From contig NZ_LMUQ01000022.1 of NCBI RefSeq assembly GCF_009765865.1, forward strand, positions 43,322 through 102,303: a DNA stretch of 58,982 bases. The letters are read 5' to 3'. The notes below the pieces were generated by a model. That model was not told the DNA's origin. It saw only the letters and a list, made by a program, of their open reading frames with translations, and did not search any database. This DNA is from Acidisoma sp. L85 (GTDB lineage Bacteria; Pseudomonadota; Alphaproteobacteria; Acetobacterales; Acetobacteraceae). Shown in pieces: positions 16,971 to 25,497 of this stretch; the first letter of the stretch is position 1, and every line of letters begins with the position of its first letter. The translations under genes and the position numbers were made by a program.

Positions 16971-18158
16971 TCACGCCGCCTGCTTCGGCGGGAACTGGGC
17001 GCCCGGGAAATCAAATTCTACCCAGATCTTGTCTAGCCGTCCGGGAAGCGGGCTGGTCATCAGGGTCTCAAGTGCCAGATCGCCGGTATCTGCATAGCGG
17101 GTCAGCGAGACGAAGAAGCGGTCGCTGAACAGGTCGGCCCGCAACGACGATCCGACGAACAGCACCTGCTTGCCGACCGGCCCGGCCGGCATGCTGGGGT
17201 GTTGGTCCAGCATCTTGTCCTGGGTCGGTCGGTTCTCGGGCGTGTAGCCTTCAGCGGAGCGGATTCCGGAGAGCGGAACTATCATGGGGCCGCGACTGAG
17301 ATTGGTGATGAACAGCTTGTCCTCGTCCCCATCACGGAAGGCGACCATGCTGATGGGCTGGCCGTTGCCCATGTCGCCGATCGTCTTGCCCCTCACCTTG
17401 GCGCCGTGCTTCAGCTCGGAGACTGGAATGGTGACGAGCGGACTGCAAGCGTAGGCGGCGACGAGCGTGTCCTCGCCATCGATGGTGGCGAACTGCATGG
17501 TCCGGATCGGCGCACGCGTTTCGTAGAGGCCGTGAGCGAGATGGTAGATTTCCAGTTGGGTCTCGCTGGCGGCCCCGGTGAACGGATTGGGGATACGTCG
17601 CAGCGTGGAGGAGAACTCCTGGTTCGAGACGCCGGCGACGTACACGTCGCCGTTGTGAAACTTCAGATCCACGATCGTCATGGACCGGAGCGGCGTACGC
17701 GCCTTCTCGTCGAAGACCGCCGCCGGCGGATATGGGAAAGAGCCGGCCCGCGACCTAAAGGTCTTGCCCTCGTCGGGAACGTCAGTCAGGCGGTGTACTG
17801 TCATCTTCGACGATGAGAGATCGAAGGGCCGGACCTCTCCGGCGAGCGAGACGCTCACGACCGCAGGCTCCAGGCGATCGCCGTTGCGCACTCCGGCGGA
17901 CAGGTATGGCTCGCGCGTGACGGGGTGGACGGCCATTCCATTTATCACCAAGCTCTTCACCGCCACGCCCAGCACGCCGGCGATCTTCTCGTCGATCGAC
18001 TCGAAGAGGAAGGGATCAAGTGAGACTGGAGCCTGGCCCCGTTCCGTCTCGAAGGCGAAGACGGCGCCGAGCTTGTTGTCGCCGACGAAGAGGACCCCGT
18101 CAGGGCTGAAGGCCAGAGCCCCCGCCGCTTGCGGGGTGATTTGTTCAAGCGTTTTCAT
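16971..18158 (-). CDS. Conserved hypothetical protein, probable beta-propeller
   Basis: 395-residue protein with repeated short strands typical of a propeller: GALAFSPDGVLFVGDNKLGA, LVINGMAVHPVTREPYLSAG, TIVDLKFHNGDVYVAGVSN, MQFATIDGEDTLVAAYACSP, SMVAFRDGDEDKLFITNLSR. It has no signal peptide, so it is likely cytoplasmic unless exported otherwise. The start is ATG 18158 (MKTLEQITPQ), with GGAGGT four bases upstream; the in-frame ATG at 18170 lies before that ribosome site. It probably forms a two-gene unit with 16062-16832. No enzyme motif was found. Confidence 0.75.
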   Translation of the reverse strand: MKTLEQITPQAAGALAFSPDGVLFVGDNKLGAVFAFETERGQAPVSLDPFLFESIDEKIAGVLGVAVKSLVINGMAVHPVTREPYLSAGVRNGDRLEPAVVSVSLAGEVRPFDLSSSKMTVHRLTDVPDEGKTFRSRAGSFPYPPAAVFDEKARTPLRSMTIVDLKFHNGDVYVAGVSNQEFSSTLRRIPNPFTGAASETQLEIYHLAHGLYETRAPIRTMQFATIDGEDTLVAAYACSPLVTIPVSELKHGAKVRGKTIGDMGNGQPISMVAFRDGDEDKLFITNLSRGPMIVPLSGIRSAEGYTPENRPTQDKMLDQHPSMPAGPVGKQVLFVGSSLRADLFSDRFFVSLTRYADTGDLALETLMTSPLPGRLDKIWVEFDFPGAQFPPKQAA

Positions 18159-18354
18159 GATGACCTCCATCGTCGCTAACAGCGGCCGTTTAATTAGATA
18201 GATGAGAGATTGCGCACGACGGGGTCAGGCCACGACGCTTGTCGCTCCGGAAGAAAATAAGCCGGATAGTGAAGATCCGACTTGCGTCAATACTTCGACC
18301 CCCGCAGCGTTCCGCTTCCGCCGCGGCCGCCTCGTCGCCAGGTCGCAACGATCT

Positions 18355-18594
18355 TTAGAGCTTGGTGTGGCTGCCATCGCAAAAGACGCCACTTTTGCTG
18401 CTCTTGCAGCCACAAAGGTACGCCGTCTTGGTTTCTATGGCCTCGAATTTTATCGGAGAGAGGCCGCTGCCGGCGTGGCTTCCGTTACAGAAGGGCTGCG
18501 TCTTGCTCAATCCACAGGAACACCAGTAGTAGCTCGCGCCTGCTTCAACTTGAACGGGATATGGACCTTTTTGCGCGATCGTTGGTACTGACAT
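18355..18594 (-). CDS. Double-CDGSH iron-sulfur (NEET-type) protein
   Basis: 79-residue protein with two CDGSH motifs, each a C-x-C-x8-C-x3-H ligand set for a 2Fe-2S cluster: Cys25, Cys27, Cys36, His40 (CSCGLSKTQPFCNGSH) and Cys61, Cys63, Cys72, His76 (CGCKSSKSGVFCDGSH). Such tandem bacterial CDGSH proteins bind labile redox-active clusters and are thought to work in iron-sulfur or redox homeostasis. AAAGGAG precedes the ATG at 18594. Divergent from a MarR regulator, with CCTTGATGAT repeats between them, so MarR control is likely. Confidence 0.9.
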   Translation of the reverse strand: MSVPTIAQKGPYPVQVEAGASYYWCSCGLSKTQPFCNGSHAGSGLSPIKFEAIETKTAYLCGCKSSKSGVFCDGSHTKL

Positions 18595-18633
18595 TTAATC
18601 TCCTTTGCTTGCGCTTCACGTTCTGGTAAACTA

Positions 18634-18687
18634 CCTTGACTAATGAAAGTAAAGCACCTTGATGATATGGTCAAGAGCCTTGATGAT
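18634..18687. promoter_or_regulatory. Repeated CCTTGAT boxes between CDGSH and MarR genes
   Basis: CCTTGACTAAT at 18634 and two exact CCTTGATGAT at 18657-18666 and 18678-18687, 21 bases apart (two helical turns). Between the latter two lies TCAAG, which pairs with CTTGA to form a palindrome CTTGATGATATGGTCAAG (18658-18675). A likely MarR operator array covering both promoters. Confidence 0.6.
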
Positions 18688-18716
18688 TTTTTGGTTCGGC
18701 GACGACGTGGGCGCTC

Positions 18717-19172
18717 GTGAGTAGCTCAAAGGAAGAAAAGGGGGTCAACTTTGCACCGGCCTTGGCTGCCGCCAGCCGTGCCTTAACCGCCACCATGATG
18801 GCCAAGGTTGCTAGTTGTGGGTTCAAAGACATGACCCCCGCCTTCGCGAGCCTCATGCCCCTACTTGATGCGACCGGCGCCCGACCCACCACCTTGGCGC
18901 AGCGAGCCGGAATCACCAAACAGGCGATTAGTCAGCTGGTTCGCGAGCTGGAAGCACGCGGCTATGTCGAGCAGGTGCCCGACGCAACCGACACACGCGC
19001 CAAGATCGTGCGCCTGACGAAGCGTGGGGTCGACATACGCGCGGCCTGTGCGGAGGTGAAAAATGAACTACAGGCCATTGCCGTCGCAAAGCTTGGCAAA
19101 TCACGAGTATCACGATTGCAGCGGGATCTCATAGAGCTTGCCGCCGCTCTTGAGGACATGCACACGCGCTGA
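18717..19172 (+). CDS. MarR-family transcriptional regulator
   Basis: 151-residue winged-helix regulator: LMPLLDATGARPTTLAQRAG, ITKQAISQLVRELEARGYVE and QVPDATDTRAKIVRLTKRGV form the HTH and wing with the family's conserved D-x-R. MarR proteins usually bind palindromes as dimers and are released by phenolics or by Cys oxidation; ligand unknown here. The start is GTG 18717, without a strong ribosome site; an internal ATG pair near codon 27 is an alternative but would trim the first helix. Its divergent CDGSH neighbour and the repeats between suggest autoregulation and control of iron-sulfur or redox stress. Confidence 0.88.
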   Translation: MSSSKEEKGVNFAPALAAASRALTATMMAKVASCGFKDMTPAFASLMPLLDATGARPTTLAQRAGITKQAISQLVRELEARGYVEQVPDATDTRAKIVRLTKRGVDIRAACAEVKNELQAIAVAKLGKSRVSRLQRDLIELAAALEDMHTR

Positions 19173-19766
19173 ATACTGAGGTGGCTTCTGGCACCCGCCC
19201 GAACGCACCAGCGGATTGGAATAGCCGGCCGGTAGAGCGATGCCTCACCCGGCCGCCCTCCCCTCCTCGCTGCGTTCTTAGGGACGCTTCCATCAGCGCA
19301 ACTTCGCCAGCTCAAGCCGCAGCACCAGCCGCAAGCTGAACCGGTCGGTCCGCCCACGCATTAAGCGTCAGTCGATCGGCGACCCGCCGGGTCGCCCAAT
19401 CTCCCTATCGCAAGCAAGGGGGTTTCCGAGCGCTCGAAGGCCAAACACCCACCAACACGCGAGAGGGATCTTATCGCGTGTTGACCGTCAGTTTTCACTT
19501 CGATGGATCACGCGCTGCTCCCGACCCACTGTTCGGCCCGCCAGTCATTACCGACGAGACGGTGAACTTTTCGAGCTGTAGTGCGATAGGAATTCTCATC
19601 GCGGTCAGCTCTATTCTGTCACCGCATGCTCCGCAACGCTCGTAGACACGGTAATAATCGGATCCCCTGCCTTAATGACCCTCGGCCAGTGTGCAGCTGG
19701 AGATTACACGAAACCACCCGATCTGAGGATCTTCCGTTCCAGACCAATCGGCTGCTTTCCTGTCGC
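19173..19766. other. Convergent intergenic region
   Basis: About 590 bases between the 3' ends of the MarR and FAD oxidase genes. No gene is supported. The only strong structure is the inverted repeat at 19453-19483. Confidence 0.5.
19453..19483. repeat. Perfect 10-bp inverted repeat
   Basis: CAACACGCGA-N11-TCGCGTGTTG, a perfect inverted repeat in a gene-free convergent region. A transcription terminator is possible but no T-run follows; an operator for a lost gene or a small RNA hairpin are alternatives. Confidence 0.5.
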
Positions 19767-20894
19767 TCAGCCGACGAACCGCCCGGGACGGAACTTCGCT
19801 AGCAGGGGGTGCGGTGCGCCGGTCATAATTTCGCCTGCTAGGAGTTCTCCCACGATCAGACCCAGCGTCGCTCCGCTGTGGCTAAACGCGAGATAATAGC
19901 CGGGAACCTCGTCCAGCCGGCCGAGCACCGGCACACCGTCCTCCGGTATCGGCTTTGCTCCCATCGCGATATCGTCGAGTTCCAGTGCCGGATGCCCAAC
20001 GAGCACCGCCGAAGCCTCCTCAAGAAGTTCCTCGATGACCCAGTTCTTCACATCGTATGAGCCATCCGGAAGCGCGCTGACGGCTCGCTCGGACCAGGCG
20101 GAATCGAGCACGAGAGCGCCAGAGGGCGTTGGCCGGATCGCAACGCGCGGCGCATTTAAGACGGCGCGTAGCGGAACGTCGATCGGCTTCGTTTTGACGA
20201 GCAACGAGATCAGCGTTCCATCCGGGATACGTTTTCCAACTGCGGCCGCCATCTTCGGCACAGCAGCGCCAGTAGCAACCAGCACCGCATCCGCGGCGAT
20301 ACGGTGTCCATCGGCCATTATTATGCCGCTCGCCCGTCCTGCAGTGACCGCAACCGAGGCAGGTCCGCAATCGCTAATGACCTTGCCGCCAAGTCTTGCG
20401 AATTCAGCGAGCAGTACGGTGATCAGCGAGGGCAGGTCAACCCATCCCTCGCCCGCATTGAATATCGCGCCGGGTTTGCAGATTGCGCTAGCATCGACTC
20501 CCGGGGTTACCCCTGCGACTTCGTCCGCCGCCAGCAGGACGGCATCGTAACCCATGCTACGCTCATGATCGAAGACCTTAGCGATTTTATTGCTTTCATC
20601 ATCCGCATCCCATGTTAGACCACCGTCAAAGCGCAGCCAATTCACCCCGGGACGCTGAGCCGAGAGGGTCCGGTAGCGGTCGATCCCGAGCATGCGGAGA
20701 CGATGATACTCGTTTGAACGCATACGAGATGAGTTCAACCAGGAGAGAGACCGACTCGAGGCTCCATCGCCAGGCTTTCCTTCAGTGACAAGAGTAACCT
20801 CGGCTCCAAGGCGTGCGAGATGCAGGGCTGACGACGCGCCAAAAATGCCACCGCCAATAACGACAACCTTGGAACCCTTGGATAATTCAGTCAT
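19767..20894 (-). CDS. FAD-dependent oxidoreductase (DAO/glycine oxidase type)
   Basis: 375-residue flavoenzyme of the DAO superfamily, which oxidises amines and D- or N-methyl amino acids. N-terminal FAD fold KVVVIGGGIFGASSALHLAR (GxGxxG), LSWLNSSRMRSNEYHRL, and C-terminal VLGRLDEVPGYYLAFSHSGA ending in the second FAD contact. No signal peptide or membrane segment, so cytoplasmic. About 105 bases downstream of the fused amino-acid ABC transporter gene and in the same direction, so the imported compound is probably its substrate. Which amino acid or amine cannot be read from sequence. Confidence 0.88.
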   Translation of the reverse strand: MTELSKGSKVVVIGGGIFGASSALHLARLGAEVTLVTEGKPGDGASSRSLSWLNSSRMRSNEYHRLRMLGIDRYRTLSAQRPGVNWLRFDGGLTWDADDESNKIAKVFDHERSMGYDAVLLAADEVAGVTPGVDASAICKPGAIFNAGEGWVDLPSLITVLLAEFARLGGKVISDCGPASVAVTAGRASGIIMADGHRIAADAVLVATGAAVPKMAAAVGKRIPDGTLISLLVKTKPIDVPLRAVLNAPRVAIRPTPSGALVLDSAWSERAVSALPDGSYDVKNWVIEELLEEASAVLVGHPALELDDIAMGAKPIPEDGVPVLGRLDEVPGYYLAFSHSGATLGLIVGELLAGEIMTGAPHPLLAKFRPGRFVG

Positions 20895-20999
20895 TTTGCT
20901 TTTGCCTTCTAGGAATCTCGATGGGGAGACGGCATCGTGGCCCTATCGGCGTCGTCGCCGCGGAGGACGCTGATTGTTGATGAGAGCGAAGAGACCGCG

Positions 21000-22544
21000 C
21001 TACAGAACCTCTGACAGGAATCGTTGCAGTCGGGGGCTTCTGGGGTTGCCGAAGATCTCTTCCGGGGGGCCGGCTTCTACCACCCTTCCCTCGTCCATGA
21101 AGACCACCTGATCGGCGACCTTCCTGGCGAAGTTCATCTCGTGCGTTACTACGATCATCGTCATGCCGCGGCGGCCGAGTTCGGCCATGAGGGTGAGCAC
21201 GCCCTTGACCAATTCGGGATCGAGCGCGCTAGTCACTTCATCGAACAACATGAGTTCCGGCTCAAGCGCGAGCGCCCGCGCGATTGCCACGCGCTGCTGT
21301 TGGCCACCGGACAGGTTGATCGGTCGATGATCGGCACGAGCAGAAAGTCCTACATCCGCCAAGCGAGAATCTGCGATAGAGAATGCCTCGGCCTTACTCT
21401 TTCCCTGCACCTTCCGCAGCGAAAGTGCGATATTGGCGCGTGCCGTGTGGTCTGGAAAAAGGTTGAAATGCTGGAACACCATGCCGACGCGTCTTCTCAA
21501 CACGTCTGGCCTCACTGTTAGCATGCTTTCGCCGTCGAGCCGGATGTCGCCTCCGCATGGTTCGACGAGGCGATTGAGGCAACGCAACAAGGTAGATTTG
21601 CCAGATCCTGAGGGCCCGATGATGCAGGTTACGGTTCCCGGTTCGACCGAGAGATCAATGCCATGCAGAACTTGAAGTGGGCCGTAGGCCATCTCCAGCC
21701 CAATTGCCTCCAGCCGCCCAAAGACTTGGTCGCTGTCCCGTCTATCAACCGCTGGCCTTCGCGCGCTGTCGCGCCCCGAAATGACTTTCGCGTCCTCCGT
21801 CTCGGTCACTTCTTGTAGACCGCTGACGACATCGGTTGGTCGCCGTCCGGTCCGCAGCCGATTGTCGAGAAAGTTGACGGCATGGGTCAGGGGCACCGTG
21901 ATGAGCAGATAGAAGATACCAGCCAGTAGCAGCGGGGAAAGATTGCCGCTGACCACGGCCTCATCCTGCCCTACCCGGAATAATTCACGTTCGGACGCGA
22001 GGAGGCCTAGAAAGTAGACAAGGCTGGAATCTTTAATGTTGCCAATGAATTGATTGACCAGCGCCGGCAAGACCCGCCTCACCCCTTGCGGGATGACAAT
22101 AAGGCGCATGCTTTTTGGGTAGCTCATCCCAAGCGCACGACAGGCCTCAAGCTGACCGCGTTCGACACTTTGAATACCAGAACGGAAGATTTCCCCGATG
22201 TAAGCACCGGCAATAAGACTCAGTGCCAGAATGCCGAGCGGAAAGGGTGACGGCCCGAATAGCATTCGTCCCAGTCTCGCGAATCCCTGGCCGATGAGGA
22301 GGATTGTCACGATTGCAGGCAAGCCACGGAAAATGTCCGTATAAACTCGTGCCGGGACCTTGATCCAAGGCGAGCGGGAGACCCCCATTACCGCCAGGAC
22401 AAGGCCAATGACGGCGCCGATTGCGGTCGAGCAGACCGCTAGGATCAAGGTGTTCTTCAGCCCGACCGTAATCATGTTGGGTAGAACCGCCAGCATCGAC
22501 GGCCAGTCGAGGAAAGTCTGTTGCAGCGTGTCTAACCAACCCAT
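21000..22544 (-). CDS. Fused amino-acid ABC permease-ATPase
   Basis: 514-residue fusion of two subunits of a polar amino-acid importer. Residues 1-230 are a HisM/GlnP-type permease (LPNMITVGLKNTLILAV at the start, the EAA loop QLEACRALGMSYPKSMRLIV). A linker of about 50 charged residues follows. Residues about 285-514 are a GlnQ-type ATPase with Walker A GPSGSGKSTL, Q-loop FQHFNLFPD, signature LSGGQQQRVAIARAL, Walker B LMLFDEVTSALD and switch His in VTHEM. Such permease-ATPase fusions are a known arrangement. It lies 15 bases after the binding-protein gene, so one operon with it and the FAD oxidase. Confidence 0.93.
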   Translation of the reverse strand: MGWLDTLQQTFLDWPSMLAVLPNMITVGLKNTLILAVCSTAIGAVIGLVLAVMGVSRSPWIKVPARVYTDIFRGLPAIVTILLIGQGFARLGRMLFGPSPFPLGILALSLIAGAYIGEIFRSGIQSVERGQLEACRALGMSYPKSMRLIVIPQGVRRVLPALVNQFIGNIKDSSLVYFLGLLASERELFRVGQDEAVVSGNLSPLLLAGIFYLLITVPLTHAVNFLDNRLRTGRRPTDVVSGLQEVTETEDAKVISGRDSARRPAVDRRDSDQVFGRLEAIGLEMAYGPLQVLHGIDLSVEPGTVTCIIGPSGSGKSTLLRCLNRLVEPCGGDIRLDGESMLTVRPDVLRRRVGMVFQHFNLFPDHTARANIALSLRKVQGKSKAEAFSIADSRLADVGLSARADHRPINLSGGQQQRVAIARALALEPELMLFDEVTSALDPELVKGVLTLMAELGRRGMTMIVVTHEMNFARKVADQVVFMDEGRVVEAGPPEEIFGNPRSPRLQRFLSEVL

Positions 22545-22559
22545 CTGTCGCGTCTGGCG

Positions 22560-23384
22560 TCAGTGGTGGGGCAGATATTGCGGTGTCAGCGGCGAGCCCG
22601 GGAACCACTTGACGAAGAGTTTTTCCCAAGTACCGTCCTGCATTGACGCATGCAGAGCCTTATTGATCGCCTGGCGAAAGGCATTGTTACCTTTCATTAC
22701 AACGAAGCCTGCGGGCGCGTCGAAGGACGGGACATTTATCGCAATCCGAAGCTTGTAGCGCTGTGCCGTCTGCTTCGCCTGCTCGTAATCCAGGAAATGC
22801 GCATCAATCGTGCCATTATTCAGAGCCGAAATGGCCGAGTTATTATCGGGAAACTCGACCAGGTTAGCCTTCTTGAAATGGGCCTTCGCATAAATCTCCT
22901 GCAGCGAGCCTTGTAGAATGCCGAGCCTCTTACCGTCGAGATCCGCAGGAACCTTTATGCCGTTTTCGGCTGTGATCACTGAGAGGAAGCCTGCGAGATA
23001 GCCGTCTGAAAAATCGACCGTTTTCTCGCGTGCGGCCGTCGCGCCGATGGCGGCAGCGGCCACGTCGAAGCGTTCGTTTGCGATCGATGGGATCAACGCC
23101 GAGAAGTCCTGGCCGGTAAAGGTAACGTGCGCGCTGTCGAAGCCTATCCGCTGCGCGACGTCTCGGAATAACTCCACGTCGAAGCCGGTGAAATTTCCGC
23201 TCGCATCGATGAAGGCGTAGGGCTTCGCGTCACCCACGGTGCCCACGCTGATCACCGACCGGTCGATAAGGTGGTAGGGATTGCCGCTCGGCGGAGCGGC
23301 TTGAGCAGGGCTACCGCCACAGTAGAGTGCCGTGACGGCAGCGAACGCGGCAGCGCCGAAAAACCTTCGGGAGCATTGCTTCAT
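22560..23384 (-). CDS. Amino-acid ABC transporter substrate-binding protein
   Basis: 274-residue periplasmic binding protein of the polar amino-acid family (SBP_bac_3). Signal peptide with [17 protein letters not shown] then AQA cleavage; mature part has [40 protein letters not shown] and [14 protein letters not shown] use ATG 23384 because GGAG lies 8 bases upstream; GTG 23390 would leave no spacing. It heads the operon binding protein, fused permease-ATPase, FAD oxidase, and its promoter region holds the LacI palindrome at 23443-23458. Confidence 0.92.
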   Translation of the reverse strand: MKQCSRRFFGAAAFAAVTALYCGGSPAQAAPPSGNPYHLIDRSVISVGTVGDAKPYAFIDASGNFTGFDVELFRDVAQRIGFDSAHVTFTGQDFSALIPSIANERFDVAAAAIGATAAREKTVDFSDGYLAGFLSVITAENGIKVPADLDGKRLGILQGSLQEIYAKAHFKKANLVEFPDNNSAISALNNGTIDAHFLDYEQAKQTAQRYKLRIAINVPSFDAPAGFVVMKGNNAFRQAINKALHASMQDGTWEKLFVKWFPGSPLTPQYLPHH

Positions 23385-23442
23385 CGTCACGACTCCATTC
23401 TGGCTCTGGTTGAGGTCTGTCTACATCTAACCTTGCCATCGA

Positions 23443-23458
23443 TTGAGACCGGTCTCAA
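23443..23458. promoter_or_regulatory. LacI-type operator TTGAGACCGGTCTCAA
   Basis: Perfect 16-bp palindrome with a central CG, as in LacI/GalR operators. It lies 59 bases upstream of the binding-protein ATG and 63 bases upstream of the divergent LacI-family ATG, so it can control both. Confidence 0.8.
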
Positions 23459-23520
23459 CATTTAATTTTAGTAACCGAGAGGACCTTGACGGTGGCCCAG
23501 AAACTCAGTTAGGGCGCCGA

Positions 23521-24588
23521 ATGGCCAAGGATCAGGGGCTACGCAGACCCGCTACCGTCCAGGACGTTGCAAACCTGGCGGAAGTCTCGAAAGCGACAGC
23601 TGCGAGAGCGCTGGGCCAGTATGGGGCGGTCAGCGCGAGAGTCATGACCAAGGTCACCGCCGCCGCGGCCGCCCTCGGTTACCTTCCCAACGACCTTGCA
23701 AGGACAATGACGACTGGACGATCCGGGACGATTGGCGTCATCGTGGGCGATATCGAGAACCCGTATTTCGGACTGGCCGTTCGAGGCGTGAGCGACGGTG
23801 CGAAGGCACGCGGCTTCAATGTCGTCTTAGTGAACTCCGGAGAGGATGTGGCCGAGGAAAAAGCCGCCCTCGAGGTTTTGGTGCGTAAGCAAATCGACGG
23901 TTTCATTATCGCGCCGGCTGCTTCAGGGGATACCGCGCACCTGCTGAATATCGCCACGATCGGACGCCCGGTCGTGTTGATGGATCGCGAAATCCCAGCG
24001 CTTGGGTTCGATGCCGTGGTGCTAGACGACAAAGCCGCCGCGAAGCGCGCAACAGAGCTGCTGATCGCTGCGGGCCACACTCGCCTATCCTACATTACAG
24101 CAGCTGGCATGAAGCAGCACACGCTTTGCGATGCGACAGGAATCGGTCTGTCCACGGTTGCCAATCGTATTGCGGGATTTTCAGAGGCCTTAGCAGACGC
24201 CGGCATTCCCGATCCCCATCGGTATATCCGCTTCGGCGTCACGGATCGCCAAGGTGCCCAGCATGTCATCGCTGACCTCTTAAATTTGAGCGACCGACCT
24301 ACTGCCATATTGGCGTCTGACAGCCTCATAGCTCTTGCCATACTACGCACTACGAAGGATGTCCGATTGATAATACCGAGAGACATTTCACTGATCAGCT
24401 TCCACGACGCCGACTGGACGAGTGCAACCACACCTTCTGTGACCGTCGTGGCACAGCCGGCGTACGACCTTGGTCGGGAAGTTGTTAGTATGCTGATAGA
24501 ACGCATTGAAGGCTTGGCTGAGCCGCCAAGGCGGCGTGAACTCCCGACACGCTTGATCGAGCGCGAATCCGTTTCCGCCCCGAAGTAG
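23521..24588 (+). CDS. LacI-family transcriptional regulator
   Basis: 355-residue LacI/GalR repressor. HTH and hinge: ATVQDVANLAEVSKATAARA, VMTKVTAAAAALGYLPNDLA; effector domain with GTIGVIVGDIENPYFGLAVR, DGFIIAPAASGD, PVVLMDREIPALGFDAVVLD and FHDADWTSATTPSVTVVAQP. The start is ATG 23521 (MAKDQGLRRP); the frame is open upstream to 23443 but that would run through the operator. Divergent from the amino-acid importer and FAD oxidase operon. LacI-family regulators mostly sense sugars or nucleosides, so one in front of an amino-acid-type importer is less common and hints at an amino-sugar or sugar-amino conjugate. Confidence 0.93.
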   Translation: MAKDQGLRRPATVQDVANLAEVSKATAARALGQYGAVSARVMTKVTAAAAALGYLPNDLARTMTTGRSGTIGVIVGDIENPYFGLAVRGVSDGAKARGFNVVLVNSGEDVAEEKAALEVLVRKQIDGFIIAPAASGDTAHLLNIATIGRPVVLMDREIPALGFDAVVLDDKAAAKRATELLIAAGHTRLSYITAAGMKQHTLCDATGIGLSTVANRIAGFSEALADAGIPDPHRYIRFGVTDRQGAQHVIADLLNLSDRPTAILASDSLIALAILRTTKDVRLIIPRDISLISFHDADWTSATTPSVTVVAQPAYDLGREVVSMLIERIEGLAEPPRRRELPTRLIERESVSAPK

Positions 24589-24950
24589 AGGGGGGAAAGA
24601 CCCTGCCTACAGGGTTTAAGCTGCAATCGGAGGCAACGTCCCCCGACATAATCGAGCGGCGCCTCCAGTGGAAATTGTGTACGAGTGGAGACTCTACTAA
24701 AAGCCGATGCAGCGCCTATCATGAGCTGCGGCGAAAGATCCCCCGAGCTTGAGGTGATTTCATTCGCTTCGCCCCAGGCAGAGTGCCTGATGGTGATGGC
24801 GGCCTATTCCGAGGCAAATCAACAAACCGCGCATGCACTGTGACACCCGGCACTTTGGGTCTTCTCTATCATCGATCAAGCTCGACAGCTGCGTCGGTCC
24901 TTTGGCAAACTGGTGCCTCCTCAACCCCAACCCCCGACAGGACCAACGTG
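24589..24950. other. Intergenic region, nothing recognised
   Basis: About 360 bases between the LacI regulator and the small secreted protein. An open frame extends upstream from the latter but has no motif. It presumably contains the promoter for that gene. Confidence 0.4.
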
Positions 24951-25379
24951 ATGAGCCTCCTCCGCTTCGCGGCGGCCTTTTTGGTCGCCGCCACCGCCGC
25001 AACCGCGACGGCGCAGACGCCTCCTGCGCCAGAAATGCCAAAAATCGCGCCGCTTGTAACGCCGGCAAACGATGACACTTTCCTGCTGACTATCTTCCTG
25101 CGGCACGACGAGTCGAAGCCGCTTGGTAAGATTAACCAGGAGCTGAAGGAGCAAGGTTTCTTCGCAGCCTTCCCGCCCCCAGGCGTAGATGTGGTGTCTT
25201 GGTACGTCCTGATGGGGATAGGCCAGGTGGTGACGCTACGCGTTCCTGCAGCGAAGCTCAGAGAGGTGAATCGCGCCATCGAAACTACCGCCTGGGGTGG
25301 GTTTAGGACCGACTTCTATCCGACCTACGATTACAAGGCCGTGGCCTTGGGACTTCATCGGGGTGTTGACACTCAATAG
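24951..25379 (+). CDS. Small secreted conserved hypothetical protein
   Basis: 142 residues with a signal peptide (LLRFAAAFLVAATAATATA, cleavage near TAQ-TP). The mature part is a single compact domain: LLTIFLRHDESKPLGKINQE, FAAFPPPGVDVVSWYVLMGI, VVTLRVPAAKLREVNRAIET, TDFYPTYDYK. I recognise it as a conserved alphaproteobacterial hypothetical without known function. ATG 24951 is preceded by AGGA. It is a lone gene, convergent with the MFS exporter. Periplasmic location is predicted; no catalytic motif is seen. Confidence 0.75.
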   Translation: MSLLRFAAAFLVAATAATATAQTPPAPEMPKIAPLVTPANDDTFLLTIFLRHDESKPLGKINQELKEQGFFAAFPPPGVDVVSWYVLMGIGQVVTLRVPAAKLREVNRAIETTAWGGFRTDFYPTYDYKAVALGLHRGVDTQ

Positions 25380-25497
25380 TCCGCCACGCCACGCCAGATG
25401 TTCCGCGAGAGCCCCTTCGTCTGACGGCGGACCTAACAGGTTTCGCGACGGCTACCGGCTACGACTTGGCGCTCGCTCGTCCATTTGCCGAAAGGGC

